Assembly (NCBI RefSeq): GCF_009651005.1
Contig: NZ_WHVW01000002.1
Span: 186,001-250,000 of the forward strand
Direction of reading: 5' to 3'
From: Sporosarcina obsidiansis
Lineage (GTDB): Bacteria; Bacillota; Bacilli; Bacillales_A; Planococcaceae
Length of the DNA: 64,000 bases
The notes below the pieces were generated by a model, which worked only from the letters and a program-made list of their open reading frames with translations, searched no databases and was not told the DNA's origin. This document shows positions 54,101 to 63,948 of the stretch, piece after piece (the stretch's first letter is position 1; each line of letters starts with the position of its first letter). Both the position numbers and the translations under genes were made by a program.

Positions 54101-54732
54101 GAGCGCACCTCTAGTCCTTCTTTCATATTGTTTATAAACTGCTGAATATCCGCAGTCTTGGTTGCATAGCTCGCTTTATTAACAATCAAACGAGCACTAA
54201 TATCGGCTATTTCTTGCAGTACGACGAGTCCGTTCTCTTTTAATGTAGTTCCTGTTTCCACGATATCGACAATTACATCAGACATGCCGATCAATGGTGC
54301 CAGTTCAATAGAGCCATTCAGTTTGATCATTTCAGTTCGAATCCCCTTCTTATCAAAATACTCTTTTGCGACTAGGGGATATTTGGATGCTACAGTTAAA
54401 AACGGTATATTTTCTAAAGGGGTATCGGGAAATCCTGCAACCGCCAGCTTGCATTTTCCGATACCTAAATCTAGCAATTCATAGATATCCCGCGGATCCT
54501 CCATCATGACGTCCTTACCGACGATACCGACATCAGCTGCACCTTTTTCCACATAGACCGGTACATCCACCGCTTTAACAAAAATGAGCTTGATCGTTTG
54601 TTTATCATCGTAAATGACCAACTTTCGGCTTTCATCGGTAAATTCCGAGAAACGGACATCCGACTTTTCGAGAAACTTCATCGCTCGTTCTGCCGTACGC
54701 CCTTTCGCCATGGCCACTGTTAAATAGTCCAT
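54097..54732 (-). CDS. hisG: ATP phosphoribosyltransferase, short form
   Basis: 211 residues, the short form that lacks the C-terminal regulatory domain and needs HisZ. VAMAKGRTAERAMKFL, DVPVYVEKGAADVGIVGKD and the PRPP loop VDIVETGTTLKENGL are seen. First committed step from ATP and PRPP. Overlaps hisZ by 13 bases. Confidence 0.96.
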   Translation of the reverse strand: MDYLTVAMAKGRTAERAMKFLEKSDVRFSEFTDESRKLVIYDDKQTIKLIFVKAVDVPVYVEKGAADVGIVGKDVMMEDPRDIYELLDLGIGKCKLAVAGFPDTPLENIPFLTVASKYPLVAKEYFDKKGIRTEMIKLNGSIELAPLIGMSDVIVDIVETGTTLKENGLVVLQEIADISARLIVNKASYATKTADIQQFINNMKEGLEVRS

Positions 54733-55967
54733 TCAGGTACCCCTTTCTTGCTTGCAATCAAATCCAGTAGTTGCTTGAAGTCAATAAATTCCTTCGTCTC
54801 TTCCTCGTCGATTAGCTGATTTTGTGTTTCTTTTAGTTGAATTGTATAAAGGCTGTCTTGTGCCGGCAATGTATTTTTCATTGGTTTCGATAGCACACGA
54901 TACTCGCGCTCTCGCAGTTCATTGGCGATATCAATTGCGTATTTCAAACGATTTTCCTCATAAAAAACTGTTACATCAATATGATAACGATTGTGTAATT
55001 CTTTATGAGCAGCTGCCTTAACTAATGATTCAATCTCACATGCAAAACCGATGGCTGGCAACGTAACACCAAACTCTTCGCTCAACGCGTCATAACGACC
55101 ACCCATTAACACAGGCTTGCCAAAATTTTCAACATAACCTTGAAAAATGATTCCAGAGTAATAACCCATATGATTGATTAAACCAAGATCGATGACAATG
55201 TGCTTTTTCAAGCCGTATAGTTCTACGATTTCGTATGTCTTTTGCAAATACTCAATCGCTCGCTGTACGGATTCACTTACTTGTAAATTTTGTAGTCTTT
55301 CGAACACCATTTCTGGTGTTCCATATAATAGAGGTAATTGTTCAAGTACTTCTTTGACAATTGGATCGATCTGTAATTGCTTGAGAAACGGCCCGATTTC
55401 CACCAGATTTTTTGCTTGAATTAACGTTTTTAATTCGGCTGTCTGATCAGAAGTTAGCTGTAAATCCGCAATCAATTCTGTGAAAAATCCAGCAAAGCCG
55501 ATTTCTATCTTCACATCTAAGAAACCGACATCCCGTAACGCATGACAAGCTAACATAATTGTTTCTGCATCTGTTTCAGGTGAACTTGGACAATAATACT
55601 CAATACCCGCTTGCGTTTTACCGATCTTTTCATTTTCCTGAAAGGTTTGTCTGAACACTTCCTGGACATAGTAGTAACGCATTTCTTCCTGGAGGCTACC
55701 TTGTAATTGGATAAGCTGCTGGGTTAAAGGAATTGTCACATCTGGACGTAATACTAAGACTTCCCCCGTGTAATCGATCACTTTGATCATTTCATTTTGG
55801 TTGATAGATGTGCGTACGTTCGAATATAAATCGTATTGTTCAAAAGCGGAAGTTTTAATTCGCTTATAGCCGTATGTAGTGAAACGTTTACTCAAAGTTT
55901 CAATTATTTTTTCATGCTTTTCATGTTCATTCGCTAGAATTTCAGAATACAAGACTTTTTCTACCAC
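54720..55967 (-). CDS. hisZ: ATP phosphoribosyltransferase regulatory subunit
   Basis: Up to 415 residues, a catalytically dead histidyl-tRNA synthetase paralogue that completes the short HisG and gives histidine feedback. Class II-like stretches: LRPDVTIPLTQQL, RYYYVQEVFRQ, QAGIEYYC and PVLMGGRYDALSEEFG. The start is uncertain: GTG at 55967 overlaps the AAGGTGG site, and a TTG at 55952 would sit ten bases behind that site. First gene of the operon with a strong sigma-A promoter upstream. Confidence 0.94.
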   Translation of the reverse strand: MVEKVLYSEILANEHEKHEKIIETLSKRFTTYGYKRIKTSAFEQYDLYSNVRTSINQNEMIKVIDYTGEVLVLRPDVTIPLTQQLIQLQGSLQEEMRYYYVQEVFRQTFQENEKIGKTQAGIEYYCPSSPETDAETIMLACHALRDVGFLDVKIEIGFAGFFTELIADLQLTSDQTAELKTLIQAKNLVEIGPFLKQLQIDPIVKEVLEQLPLLYGTPEMVFERLQNLQVSESVQRAIEYLQKTYEIVELYGLKKHIVIDLGLINHMGYYSGIIFQGYVENFGKPVLMGGRYDALSEEFGVTLPAIGFACEIESLVKAAAHKELHNRYHIDVTVFYEENRLKYAIDIANELREREYRVLSKPMKNTLPAQDSLYTIQLKETQNQLIDEEETKEFIDFKQLLDLIASKKGVPEWTI

Positions 55968-56014
55968 CTTTTGTTCAAAATACTTTACTGCTTTACTACG
56001 CTAAAGTTAAGTTT

Positions 56015-56043
56015 ACTATAATGCTTATTTTGAAGGTTGTCAA
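56015..56043 (-). promoter_or_regulatory. Sigma-A promoter of the his operon
   Basis: Minus-strand TTGACA, 17-bp spacer, TATAGT, ending about 48 bp before hisZ. No T-box or attenuator is visible between it and the gene. On the other strand TTGACC at 56078 with an AT-rich -10 near 56100 may serve hisJ. Confidence 0.82.
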
Positions 56044-56126
56044 GAGTGAAAACCTGCCTAGATGAAATATGAAATCATTGACCGCATCTGCTACAATATA
56101 TATTAAAGAAAAGGAGACATGAGACT

Positions 56127-56921
56127 ATGTTTGATTATCATATGCACAGCGAGTTTTCTGCAGACTGTGAAATTCCGATGGAAGAGATGGTCAAAACCTC
56201 CATCGCCAAAGGGTTGACCGAAATTTGTTTTACCGATCATATTGACTACGAATATCCTGATGAGACGATCAAATTTGATTTTGATAAGATAGCCTATACA
56301 GAATTGATCCAACAGCTTAATCGACAATATGATCAAAAAATCTCCATTAAAAAAGGAGTTGAGATCGGCCTCCAGCCACATTTATTGACTGAATACGAAC
56401 AGTTAATGGACGAGCATCACTTCGACTTCGTTATCTGTTCCCTACATACAGTTGAAAATAAATCCCTGCACTACCGTGAACTATTCGCAGACCGTTCTGT
56501 AGAGGAAGCATTTGAAACATATTATAAAGAGTTGCTGTATTGTGTGCAGAACTTTAAACGGTACAGTGTGTTGGGTCATGCAGACTTAATCAAGCGCTAC
56601 ACAGAGCAGCCGCCAGCTAACGTATTCCATGATTATTTGGAACAGATTTTCACGACTATCATACCTGATGGCAAAGGGATCGAACTTAATACTTCCGGTA
56701 CACGCTATGGTTTATCCCATAATATGCCAAGTAAAGATATTTTACAGCTCTACAAGCAATGTGGCGGTGAAATCATTACTCTTGGTTCCGATGCACACCG
56801 TCCGGCTGATATTGCTCATGAATTCAAAGAGTCACTCGAGCTCTTCCAGTCAGTCGGGTTTGACTATATCACAACGTTTACAAGTGGCCAGCCCGAATTC
56901 CATGCCATTTCTTCTTTATAG
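56127..56921 (+). CDS. hisJ: Histidinol-phosphatase (PHP family)
   Basis: 264 residues. PHP metal-site motifs: DYHMHSEFSADCEI, ICFTDHIDYEY, KGVEIGL, CSLHTVEN, LGHADLI and LGSDAHRP. Removes phosphate from histidinol phosphate, step 8 of the pathway. Divergent from the his operon across 160 bp. AAAGGAG is ten bases before the ATG. Confidence 0.94.
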   Translation: MFDYHMHSEFSADCEIPMEEMVKTSIAKGLTEICFTDHIDYEYPDETIKFDFDKIAYTELIQQLNRQYDQKISIKKGVEIGLQPHLLTEYEQLMDEHHFDFVICSLHTVENKSLHYRELFADRSVEEAFETYYKELLYCVQNFKRYSVLGHADLIKRYTEQPPANVFHDYLEQIFTTIIPDGKGIELNTSGTRYGLSHNMPSKDILQLYKQCGGEIITLGSDAHRPADIAHEFKESLELFQSVGFDYITTFTSGQPEFHAISSL

Positions 56922-56930
56922 TATACTAGT

Positions 56931-56962
56931 AGTGACGAAGATCATTTCGTCACTATTTTTAT
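56931..56962 (+). terminator. Terminator of hisJ
   Basis: AGTGACGAA and TTCGTCACT followed by ATTTTTATTTT. Confidence 0.85.
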
Positions 56963-57002
56963 TTTGTTATTTTTATGTTCGTTGTACTGTTAGTTACAAG
57001 CC

Positions 57003-57575
57003 TCATTTCCTAAATAACCATGTCTTAAACAAAGCCAAACGCTCCCGAATCCAGACTTTTTTCTTCACGACTTCTGGTGTCTTAGCCACCACTACATCCG
57101 TGTTCCAACCAATTTGCCTAGCCAAAAACCGAGCCCTCGCCAAATGATAATCACTACTAATAATTGTGACACCCTCTATCTCCGGTAACAGTTCTAAAGT
57201 ATATTTCAAATTTTCATAGGTGGACGTTGACCGATCCTCTAGCAATAAACGATCTTTCGCAATGCCTTGTTTGATCAAATAATTATACATCGCTTGTGCT
57301 TCACTGATTCCTTCATCTTTGCCTTGCCCGCCCGATAACACAAACTGAACATGTGGATATCGGTTCGCATAATCTGTTGCCGCTTCCAATCGGTATCGCA
57401 GTGACAAAGAAGGCTCTTCCCCATTCACTTTCGCTCCGAGAATTACTGCATATTCATACGAACCATTCGCTTTCACCTGTTGCGCTTTATTCATCCTTTC
57501 CTTAGGAATCTGCCAAAACAGTACGAACCCACCTAGTAACAACCCCACAATTACTACTCCTATTATTTTTTTCAT
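57003..57575 (-). CDS. YdcF/SanA-like DUF218 protein
   Basis: 190 residues. One N-terminal membrane span (~4-25) then the DUF218 domain: YAVILGAKVNGEEPSLSLRY, FVLSGGQGKDEGISEA, LLLEDRSTSTYENLKY and TIISSDYHLARARFLA. Family members are linked to envelope and vancomycin tolerance; the biochemical role is unknown. Lies after argG on the same strand with a 107-bp gap, so probably a separate unit. Confidence 0.9.
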   Translation of the reverse strand: MKKIIGVVIVGLLLGGFVLFWQIPKERMNKAQQVKANGSYEYAVILGAKVNGEEPSLSLRYRLEAATDYANRYPHVQFVLSGGQGKDEGISEAQAMYNYLIKQGIAKDRLLLEDRSTSTYENLKYTLELLPEIEGVTIISSDYHLARARFLARQIGWNTDVVVAKTPEVVKKKVWIRERLALFKTWLFRK

Positions 57576-57682
57576 GCACTTCGCTCCTATTCTTCATCAG
57601 TAAGACGGAGCCAATGAAAGAATAGTTGCAAAAAAGCAACGAAGCACTAGACCTCGCTGCTATCTTTCACATATTCTATTCT

Positions 57683-58891
57683 TTATTTCTTCACAACTTG
57701 CTTGTGATTCACCATACTATGAACTTCAGTAGGGAGCCCCCATAATTTAATAAAACCAACTGCTGCTGATTGATCAAACTCATCATCTGATGTGTACGTT
57801 GCCAATTTTTCATTGTACAACGAATTAGGTGAAGTACGCCCTTCAACCAACGCATGGCCTTTAAATAATTTCACACGTACGGTTCCATTCACATATTGCT
57901 GCGTTTCCTTAATAAATGCTTCCAACGCTTCACGTAGCGGAGAGAACCAGAGACCGTTATAGATCAACTCACCTAATTTTTGTGAAATAATCGGCTTAAA
58001 ATGAGCTAGCTCCTTCACCAACGTCAAATCTTCTAGCTCTTTATGTGCCTTTAAAAGCGTGATCGCACCTGGCGCCTCATATACTTCACGAGACTTAATA
58101 CCAACCAAACGATTCTCGACATGATCGATCCGTCCAACACCATGCTTACCAGCTAGTAAATTTAATTCGGTAATTAATTCACTCAATATATACTTCTCTC
58201 CATTAAGACTGACAGGCACCCCTTGTTCAAATCCTATTTCAATGATATCTGCCGTATCGGGAGCGTTCTCGATGGAAACCGTCAATCCAAATGCATCTTC
58301 AGGAGGTGTCGCCCAAGGATCCTCCAGAATACCACATTCATTGGCACGACCCCATAGATTTTGGTCTACTGAGTACGGATTATCCAAGTCGATCGGAATG
58401 GGGATATTCTTTTCTTTCGCATAATGAATTTCTTCTTCACGTGACCAACTCCATTCACGAACAGGAGCCACCACTTCCAATGATGGATCGAGTGATTTAA
58501 TTGCCACTTCGAAACGTACTTGATCGTTTCCTTTCCCCGTGCATCCATGCGCAACGGCTGTCGCATTCTCTTGATGTGCAATCTCGACTAACTTTTTAGA
58601 GATCAATGGACGAGACAAAGCAGAAACGAGAGGATATTTATTTTCATAATATGTTTGAGCTTGCAATGAAAGAAGGACGAAATCTTGTGCGAATTCTTCT
58701 CTTGCATCAATGACATAGCTATTGACTGCACCAACTTGGAGGGCTTTTTGCTTAATAAAATCGAGGTCTTTACCTTCTCCGACATCCAAGCAAACCGCCA
58801 CCACACTATATCCTTGATCAGTCAACCACTGAATCGCAACTGATGTATCTAAACCACCTGAGTAGGCCAAAACAACTTTTTTCTTTTCCAT
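57683..58891 (-). CDS. argG: Argininosuccinate synthase
   Basis: 402 residues. Ligates citrulline and aspartate using ATP. ATP pyrophosphatase loop [33 protein letters not shown] and [17 protein letters not shown] are intact. The start at 58891 is chosen because AAAGGGG lies just upstream; the longer frame crosses the ARG boxes. argH does not follow, which is unusual; it must be elsewhere. Confidence 0.95.
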   Translation of the reverse strand: MEKKKVVLAYSGGLDTSVAIQWLTDQGYSVVAVCLDVGEGKDLDFIKQKALQVGAVNSYVIDAREEFAQDFVLLSLQAQTYYENKYPLVSALSRPLISKKLVEIAHQENATAVAHGCTGKGNDQVRFEVAIKSLDPSLEVVAPVREWSWSREEEIHYAKEKNIPIPIDLDNPYSVDQNLWGRANECGILEDPWATPPEDAFGLTVSIENAPDTADIIEIGFEQGVPVSLNGEKYILSELITELNLLAGKHGVGRIDHVENRLVGIKSREVYEAPGAITLLKAHKELEDLTLVKELAHFKPIISQKLGELIYNGLWFSPLREALEAFIKETQQYVNGTVRVKLFKGHALVEGRTSPNSLYNEKLATYTSDDEFDQSAAVGFIKLWGLPTEVHSMVNHKQVVKK

Positions 58892-58918
58892 GGGTAAATC
58901 CCCTTTCATGCAAGAAGA

Positions 58919-58952
58919 TGTATTTTTATGCATCTTGTAGTATTTTTATAAT
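58919..58952. promoter_or_regulatory. Paired ARG boxes upstream of argG
   Basis: TGTATTTTTATGCA (58919-58932) matches the ArgR/AhrC consensus TGNATWWWWATNCA in every position. A second, weaker box AGTATTTTTATAAT is centred 20 bp away (58939-58952). Two boxes about two helical turns apart are the usual operator for the arginine repressor. Confidence 0.78.
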
Positions 58953-58993
58953 AACATAACTTATGGAAAATGCAACTATAAAACACAAAAAAA

Positions 58994-59033
58994 ATGCAGA
59001 CACAAGAGTTCATCTCACTGTGTCTGCATCCAT
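58994..59033 (-). terminator. Terminator of gdhA
   Basis: ATGCAGACACA and TGTGTCTGCAT, perfect 11-bp stem; minus-strand tail is TTTTTTTTG. Confidence 0.92.
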
Positions 59034-59040
59034 CACTTGA

Positions 59041-60423
59041 TCATCGTAAACCGTGTGCTACCATTGCACCGGCAACTTTCAAGAAGCCTGCAATGTTCGC
59101 ACCCATCACTAGATTACCAGGCTTGCCGAATTCATCCGCTGCCTTTTTACAGTCGTTATAGATATTCTTCATAACTTCTTTCAAGTGTTCATCCACTTGC
59201 TCCGCCGACCAAGATAAACGCATGCTATTCTGTGACATTTCCATTGCGGACACGGCCACTCCGCCTGCATTAGCCGCTTTTGCAGGAGCGAATAAAATAT
59301 TATGTTCCTGGAAGATTTCAATTGCTTCAATTGTACAAGGCATATTCGCACCTTCTCCAACTGCTTTCACACCATTGGCGATTAGCATATGAGCCGCAAT
59401 TTCATCAATCTCATTTTGAGTGGCACAAGGAAGCGCGATGTCACAAGGAATTGACCAAATTGCACTGCAATCGGCATGATATTCTGCTTCGGGATATTCT
59501 TTTGTATATTCCCAGATACGCTTATTACTGTATTCCTTCAACTCTTTTACCAAATCTAGGTCAATACCATTTTTATCATAGATATAGCCATCGGAATCAC
59601 TACATGCTACGACTTTTGCACCTAGCTGCATTGCTTTTTCCATCGCATACGTGGAAACATTTCCTGAGCCTGAAACAACCATCGTTTGATTTTCCAATGA
59701 AAGTTTATTCTCTTTTAGCATTTCATCTACAAAATATACTGTTCCGTATCCAGTTGCTTCTTTACGCCCTAAACTGCCGCCATGATCAGGATTTTTCCCT
59801 GTCAAAACACCCGCTTCATAGCCGCCCTTCAATCGATTGTATTGGCCGAATAAATATCCGATTTCTCGTTTCCCGACACCAATATCCCCTGCTGGCACAT
59901 CAATATCTGGACCAATATGTCGGCTGAGTTCTGTCATAAAACTTTGTGTAAAGCGCATGACTTCACGATCTGATTTTCCTTTCGGATCAAAATCTGATCC
60001 ACCTTTGCCTGCACCTATTGGCTGACCTGTTAATGCATTTTTAAAGATTTGCTCAAAAGCCAAAAACTTCATAATACTATTATTTACAGAAGGGTGAAAG
60101 CGAAGTCCACCTTTATAAGGTCCAAGATCACTATTGAATTGAACACGGAATCCCCTGTTTACATGAACTTTTCCTTGATCATCTTCCCAAGCTACGCGGA
60201 ATGAAATGATTCGTTCAGGTTCTGTAATCCGCTCAAGAATACCATTTGTAATAAATTCGGGATGCTTAGCAAAGACAGGACGAAGGGAATCAAAGATTTC
60301 TCTTGTTGCCTGCAAAAATTCTTTTTCATCCGGATTCCTTTTCTTTACTAGTTCATATACTTCATGAACATAATCATTTGCTCGTTTGCGATTGTTAAAT
60401 TGAATTTCATCAATCTTTGTCAT
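59041..60423 (-). CDS. gdhA: NADP-specific glutamate dehydrogenase
   Basis: 460 residues, hexameric-type GDH making glutamate from 2-oxoglutarate and ammonia. GPYKGGLRFHPSVN, the catalytic lysine loop PIGAGKGGSDFDPKGKS, DVPAGDIGVGKREIGYL and the NAD(P) site VVSGSGNVSTYAMEKA are intact. The length and the SDFDPKGKSD stretch fit the NADP-dependent type used for assimilation. Monocistronic with a terminator. Confidence 0.95.
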   Translation of the reverse strand: MTKIDEIQFNNRKRANDYVHEVYELVKKRNPDEKEFLQATREIFDSLRPVFAKHPEFITNGILERITEPERIISFRVAWEDDQGKVHVNRGFRVQFNSDLGPYKGGLRFHPSVNNSIMKFLAFEQIFKNALTGQPIGAGKGGSDFDPKGKSDREVMRFTQSFMTELSRHIGPDIDVPAGDIGVGKREIGYLFGQYNRLKGGYEAGVLTGKNPDHGGSLGRKEATGYGTVYFVDEMLKENKLSLENQTMVVSGSGNVSTYAMEKAMQLGAKVVACSDSDGYIYDKNGIDLDLVKELKEYSNKRIWEYTKEYPEAEYHADCSAIWSIPCDIALPCATQNEIDEIAAHMLIANGVKAVGEGANMPCTIEAIEIFQEHNILFAPAKAANAGGVAVSAMEMSQNSMRLSWSAEQVDEHLKEVMKNIYNDCKKAADEFGKPGNLVMGANIAGFLKVAGAMVAHGLR

Positions 60424-60823
60424 TTGCGTCCATCCCTTTCGTTGTTGTTATTCAAAATATTCCGATCGACCAGTCACTCACTTTACTCAGTAGAAGTTAT
60501 CCTGCCATCGATCCTTCCAAAGTGAAATATCTATTACACAAAGGACGAATTCTACTGAATAAAGTAAAAACTAATTGTTCGAAATTTTTCTGTCTATTTC
60601 AATATTATTACTGAAATTGCTGCAAGATACAAGAATTTTTTAACGTATCTTTAGAATGCCTTACTTTTTGTGTCATTTTTATGTACTGAATCAAACTTTT
60701 TCATTTACATTAATCAGAATATAGAGTAAAATTAATCTATTCAAACGATCTATGTAAAGCTGTCTTTCCATCAGCATTTGCATGTACGGGAGAACCACTA
60801 CGAAAAGAAAGAGGCGAGGCACC
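60424..60823. other. Intergenic region upstream of gdhA
   Basis: About 400 bp with no supported gene; it should hold the gdhA promoter on the minus strand and that of the small gene at 60824. No riboswitch or clear operator was recognised. Confidence 0.45.
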
Positions 60824-60967
60824 ATGACAAAGAAAAACAATTTGATCCGCTCAATTATAGGAGCCAACTTACTACTGATCATGACTTTTGCTTTCCTACC
60901 TGCTTTACTCGTAAATCCGGATATGGATGTTTTCCAAAATGCTATAAAGATGTTGACAAACGACTAA
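60824..60967 (+). CDS. Small membrane peptide
   Basis: 47 residues: MTKKNNLIRSIIGANLLLIM then a hydrophobic FAFLPALL and a polar end. One membrane span. Site GAGGCGAGG precedes the ATG. Terminator about 30 bp after the stop. No family known. Confidence 0.55.
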   Translation: MTKKNNLIRSIIGANLLLIMTFAFLPALLVNPDMDVFQNAIKMLTND

Positions 60968-60998
60968 AATACTGTTTCATACACATGAAAAAGAGCAA

Positions 60999-61031
60999 GA
61001 GCCTTCCTGATCAGGGAGGGCTCTATTTTTT
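60999..61031. terminator. Terminator between small gene and sleL
   Basis: GAGCC-TTCCT and AGGGA-GGGCTC with a GATC loop, followed by TATTTTTTAT. Confidence 0.8.
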
Positions 61032-62313
61032 ATCTTTTTCTGATGTTGAAACGATCCTCAAGCAACAACCAATTTTGCGGAAACGCCAAACCAAGTTTCC
61101 AGTACATAATCCCTCGTAAACGGAATTCCTTCAGCAAATCGAATTTCACATTAATGCTTCTCGCATCTTCAAACCATACTTCATGCTCTATTCCCTGTTC
61201 ATCATAATACGTAAAATGGGGAGCTTGAGAAAGAGCGTCATATTCGATCGAGACATTTTCATTAATTGCTAAATTGGTTGCCATTCTTGGACTTAATGCC
61301 CTTGCCGGTTTACTGTCTGCTTGACCGAATGGCGCCGTCCAATCATATCCATAAAGATTCTGTCCTAAAAATATCTTATCACGCGGAATGACGCTTACTG
61401 CATACTCCACTACTTTAGTAACTGGACCAATTGGGCTAACAGCTTGTGGTGCACTATACGTATATCCCCACTCATAGGTCATTAAAACTACGAAATCACA
61501 AATTTCACCATGCGCCTTATAATCATGCGCACCATATATACCGGTTGTCACATCTCCTGCTTTCGGTGCAAGGGCAGTTGAAATCGTCAATCCAGCATCA
61601 TGGATTTTATCTCGTGCATTGCGCAAGAATTGATTGTACAACTCACGATCTTCAGGGAATAATAATTCGAAATCAAAATGGATATCTCCATAACCTACTG
61701 TCTTGGCAATATTGATGGCATCTTGAATCATCCGATCTTGTGCTGCTTGATCGGTGAATATAACATGTGCCAAATCAGCGCTAAAGCTGTAATTTTCTAA
61801 GTTGGTGATAACCATCATATTAATTACACCTGCATTTTTAGCTATGGATGGAATTTCATCGATAGAGGGTGATTTCAGTGAGCCATCACGTTGGACTTCA
61901 TAGCTGAACATTGCCAAATATGTAAGCTGCCCTACCCTCTGTCTAACTTCCGCAATCATACCTTGACTTACTGGATTACGCGGTTCAACATATAATAAAG
62001 AATCGATCGGAGTTTTAGGTGGTTCAGGAATATATAAGCGTTGACCTATCCGCAACACGCCTGCAGGATTAATGGCATTGATCTGCGCAAGCTGTTCGAC
62101 TGTCAATCCATACATTTGAGCTATTTTATATAAACTATCCCCTGGCTGTACCCAATAATACGATCCCACAATCGGAATAACTAATGCTTGTCCGATAGCT
62201 AAACGTGTTTCGCTTTCTAATTCATTCGCTTGTGCAATTTGTTCGTAAGGAACGCCATACATTTTTCCGATTTCATACAAGCTTTCTCCCTTTTGCACCA
62301 CATGGATTTGCAT
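61030..62313 (-). CDS. sleL: LysM + GH18 spore cortex-lytic enzyme, SleL/YaaH type
   Basis: 427 residues. Two LysM modules (~1-46, HVVQKGESLYEIGKMYGVPY; ~52-98, YYWVQPGDSLYKIAQMYGL), then a GH18 barrel (~110-425). Catalytic acid stretch DIHFDFELLFPEDRE; WGYTYSAPQAVSPIGP and the C-terminal RGIMYWKLGL follow. No signal peptide, as in YaaH, which is a spore-located N-acetylglucosaminidase that acts on cortex muropeptides in germination. ATG at 62313 is used; a TTG three codons earlier has wrong spacing. Name by domain order and length. Confidence 0.88.
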   Translation of the reverse strand: MQIHVVQKGESLYEIGKMYGVPYEQIAQANELESETRLAIGQALVIPIVGSYYWVQPGDSLYKIAQMYGLTVEQLAQINAINPAGVLRIGQRLYIPEPPKTPIDSLLYVEPRNPVSQGMIAEVRQRVGQLTYLAMFSYEVQRDGSLKSPSIDEIPSIAKNAGVINMMVITNLENYSFSADLAHVIFTDQAAQDRMIQDAINIAKTVGYGDIHFDFELLFPEDRELYNQFLRNARDKIHDAGLTISTALAPKAGDVTTGIYGAHDYKAHGEICDFVVLMTYEWGYTYSAPQAVSPIGPVTKVVEYAVSVIPRDKIFLGQNLYGYDWTAPFGQADSKPARALSPRMATNLAINENVSIEYDALSQAPHFTYYDEQGIEHEVWFEDARSINVKFDLLKEFRLRGIMYWKLGLAFPQNWLLLEDRFNIRKR

Positions 62314-62506
62314 GCCATTCAACTACCTTTCTTATATTCTCTTACCAAGGTATTGTCGAAAGAAGATTTTTATGCATAGCTTGCAAAGTTAAAAAACAAA
62401 ATCACAGGGTTACTTAACTATTTGCCTGTCCATTTTAAGCTGTATAAAATCACATTTCCTCCGCATACTACCGTTGAGGTAAAAGACTATTAAGGAGGAA
62501 ATTTAT

Positions 62507-63136
62507 TTGACCAATCAATTTGAGACATCCCAACACATGCAGGATGGTGCAGTTACACCTGCTATGAACCACGGCGGTCACGAACTTTTTGACGTTCACG
62601 AAGTATTAAACACTACTGTAGGCGCCTTGAATCAATCCATGATACTTCGTCCCTTTGTAAAAGATCCCGAGCTCCTAGATATTTTGGACCGTCAGTATCG
62701 TTTTATGCTGGATGAATATAACATTACCGTGGAATGCTTCAAAACCGGGAAGGACCCTTCTCACCCTACACAACGATATCAAATGCAGGCAAAGAGCGAC
62801 TTTGTATATGGAATGAAAGAAAAAGCTCCTTCCAAGCCTATTCAATCAACAACAGAAATATCCGATGAAATTATTTCTGGATTCTTGTTAGGAAGCTTAA
62901 AAGCAGGAGCAACTGGAAAAGCGGGCGCTGCTTTAGAAATCTGTAACCCAGTAGTTCGTCGAGTAGTTGCGGATTCCATACCAAACTGTATTGAAATGGC
63001 CTATGAATTAGCCATTTATCAAAACAAGCACCATTATTATCAAGTGCCTCAGCTACAAACACAAGACATGCAAATGCTGTTAAATTCCTTTGCCCCATCA
63101 CAAGGTCAACCTGGCATGCCAAAAAACATTCAATAA
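62507..63136 (+). CDS. CotF-like spore coat protein
   Basis: 209 residues. Ferritin-like helical coat protein family (CotF/YraF-YraG type): HELFDVHEVLNTTVGALNQS, DRQYRFMLDEYNI, and SDEIISGFLLGSLKAGATG. Starts at TTG after AAGGAGG. Structural spore coat role is inferred from the family. Terminator follows. Stands next to sleL, both spore genes. Confidence 0.85.
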   Translation: MTNQFETSQHMQDGAVTPAMNHGGHELFDVHEVLNTTVGALNQSMILRPFVKDPELLDILDRQYRFMLDEYNITVECFKTGKDPSHPTQRYQMQAKSDFVYGMKEKAPSKPIQSTTEISDEIISGFLLGSLKAGATGKAGAALEICNPVVRRVVADSIPNCIEMAYELAIYQNKHHYYQVPQLQTQDMQMLLNSFAPSQGQPGMPKNIQ

Positions 63137-63148
63137 ATCCGCAACTTT

Positions 63149-63181
63149 GCAGATGGAGAACTCTCTCCCTCTGCTTTTTTG
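63149..63181 (+). terminator. Terminator of the coat gene
   Basis: GCAGA-T-GGAG and CTCC-C-TCTGC followed by TTTTTTG. Confidence 0.85.
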
Positions 63182-63240
63182 CTTTTCTCCTCATTATATT
63201 TGTATACTGTAAGAACACAGACAAATGGAGGGGTGTAGGA

Positions 63241-63900
63241 ATGAAAGTTGCAATTTTTGATTTTGATGGAACGCTGTATACGAAAGAGACTTTTAAATTG
63301 CTAATGGAACAATTGAAGAAACACCCGATTTATCAACGCTATTACGGGAAGTTTTATCGGTCGATACTACCCTTATATATACGTTACAAGCTGAAATTAC
63401 TCCCCGAAAACGAGATGAAGGAACGATCCATGCGATTATATTTGCAGGCATTGGATACGCTAACGACTTCTCAATTACAGACATACTTCGAAGATATGCA
63501 CGAGGAAATGCTAGGCGATTTCAATGAACAAGTAGTCACACGACTAGCCAGCCATCGTGAAGAAGGATACTATATTTTATTAGTATCTGGTGCTTATACT
63601 CCCTTTTTGACCGCTGTGACGAGCCACTTAACATTTGATAAAATCATTGGCACCGACATTCCGTCAAGTGGCGAACGTATTGCGATGGATCAACCTTTTC
63701 TACATATTCAAGGAGAGCGAAAAAATGAACAAATTTTTCATGTTCTTCAAGGAAAAACGATTGATTGGGATAAGAGCTATGCGTATGGCGACAGTATTTC
63801 AGACTTACCTGTGCTAGAGCAAGTAGGAAATCCAGTTGCCGTGAGGCCCGATACTAAGCTCGCAGCCATTGCCAATCAACGAAACTGGGAAGTGTTATAG
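63241..63900 (+). CDS. HAD-IB family phosphatase
   Basis: 219 residues. HAD motif I FDFDGTLYTKE (Asp7, Asp9), motif II LLVSGAYTPFL, motif III/IV with YAYGDSISDLPVLEQ. Resembles SerB-like HAD-IB enzymes, substrate unknown. SD GGAGGGG before the ATG. Followed by a strong terminator. Confidence 0.9.
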   Translation: MKVAIFDFDGTLYTKETFKLLMEQLKKHPIYQRYYGKFYRSILPLYIRYKLKLLPENEMKERSMRLYLQALDTLTTSQLQTYFEDMHEEMLGDFNEQVVTRLASHREEGYYILLVSGAYTPFLTAVTSHLTFDKIIGTDIPSSGERIAMDQPFLHIQGERKNEQIFHVLQGKTIDWDKSYAYGDSISDLPVLEQVGNPVAVRPDTKLAAIANQRNWEVL

Positions 63901-63903
63901 AAA

Positions 63904-63932
63904 AAAGCCCTGAATACGCTTCAGGGCTTTAC
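63904..63932. terminator. Terminator after the HAD gene
   Basis: AAGCCCTGAA and TTCAGGGCTT, perfect 10-bp stem with TACGC loop; A-run before and T-run after, so usable from both sides. Confidence 0.88.
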
Positions 63933-63948
63933 TATGATACCATCTGAT

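Noticed and set aside
55968-56126. Possible T-box leader before hisZ
   Set aside because: The distance between promoter and gene is under 60 bp and no T-box core sequence is present.
59280-59927. Long plus-strand frame of 215 codons opposite gdhA
   Set aside because: Antisense shadow of a fully conserved gene, with no ribosome site.
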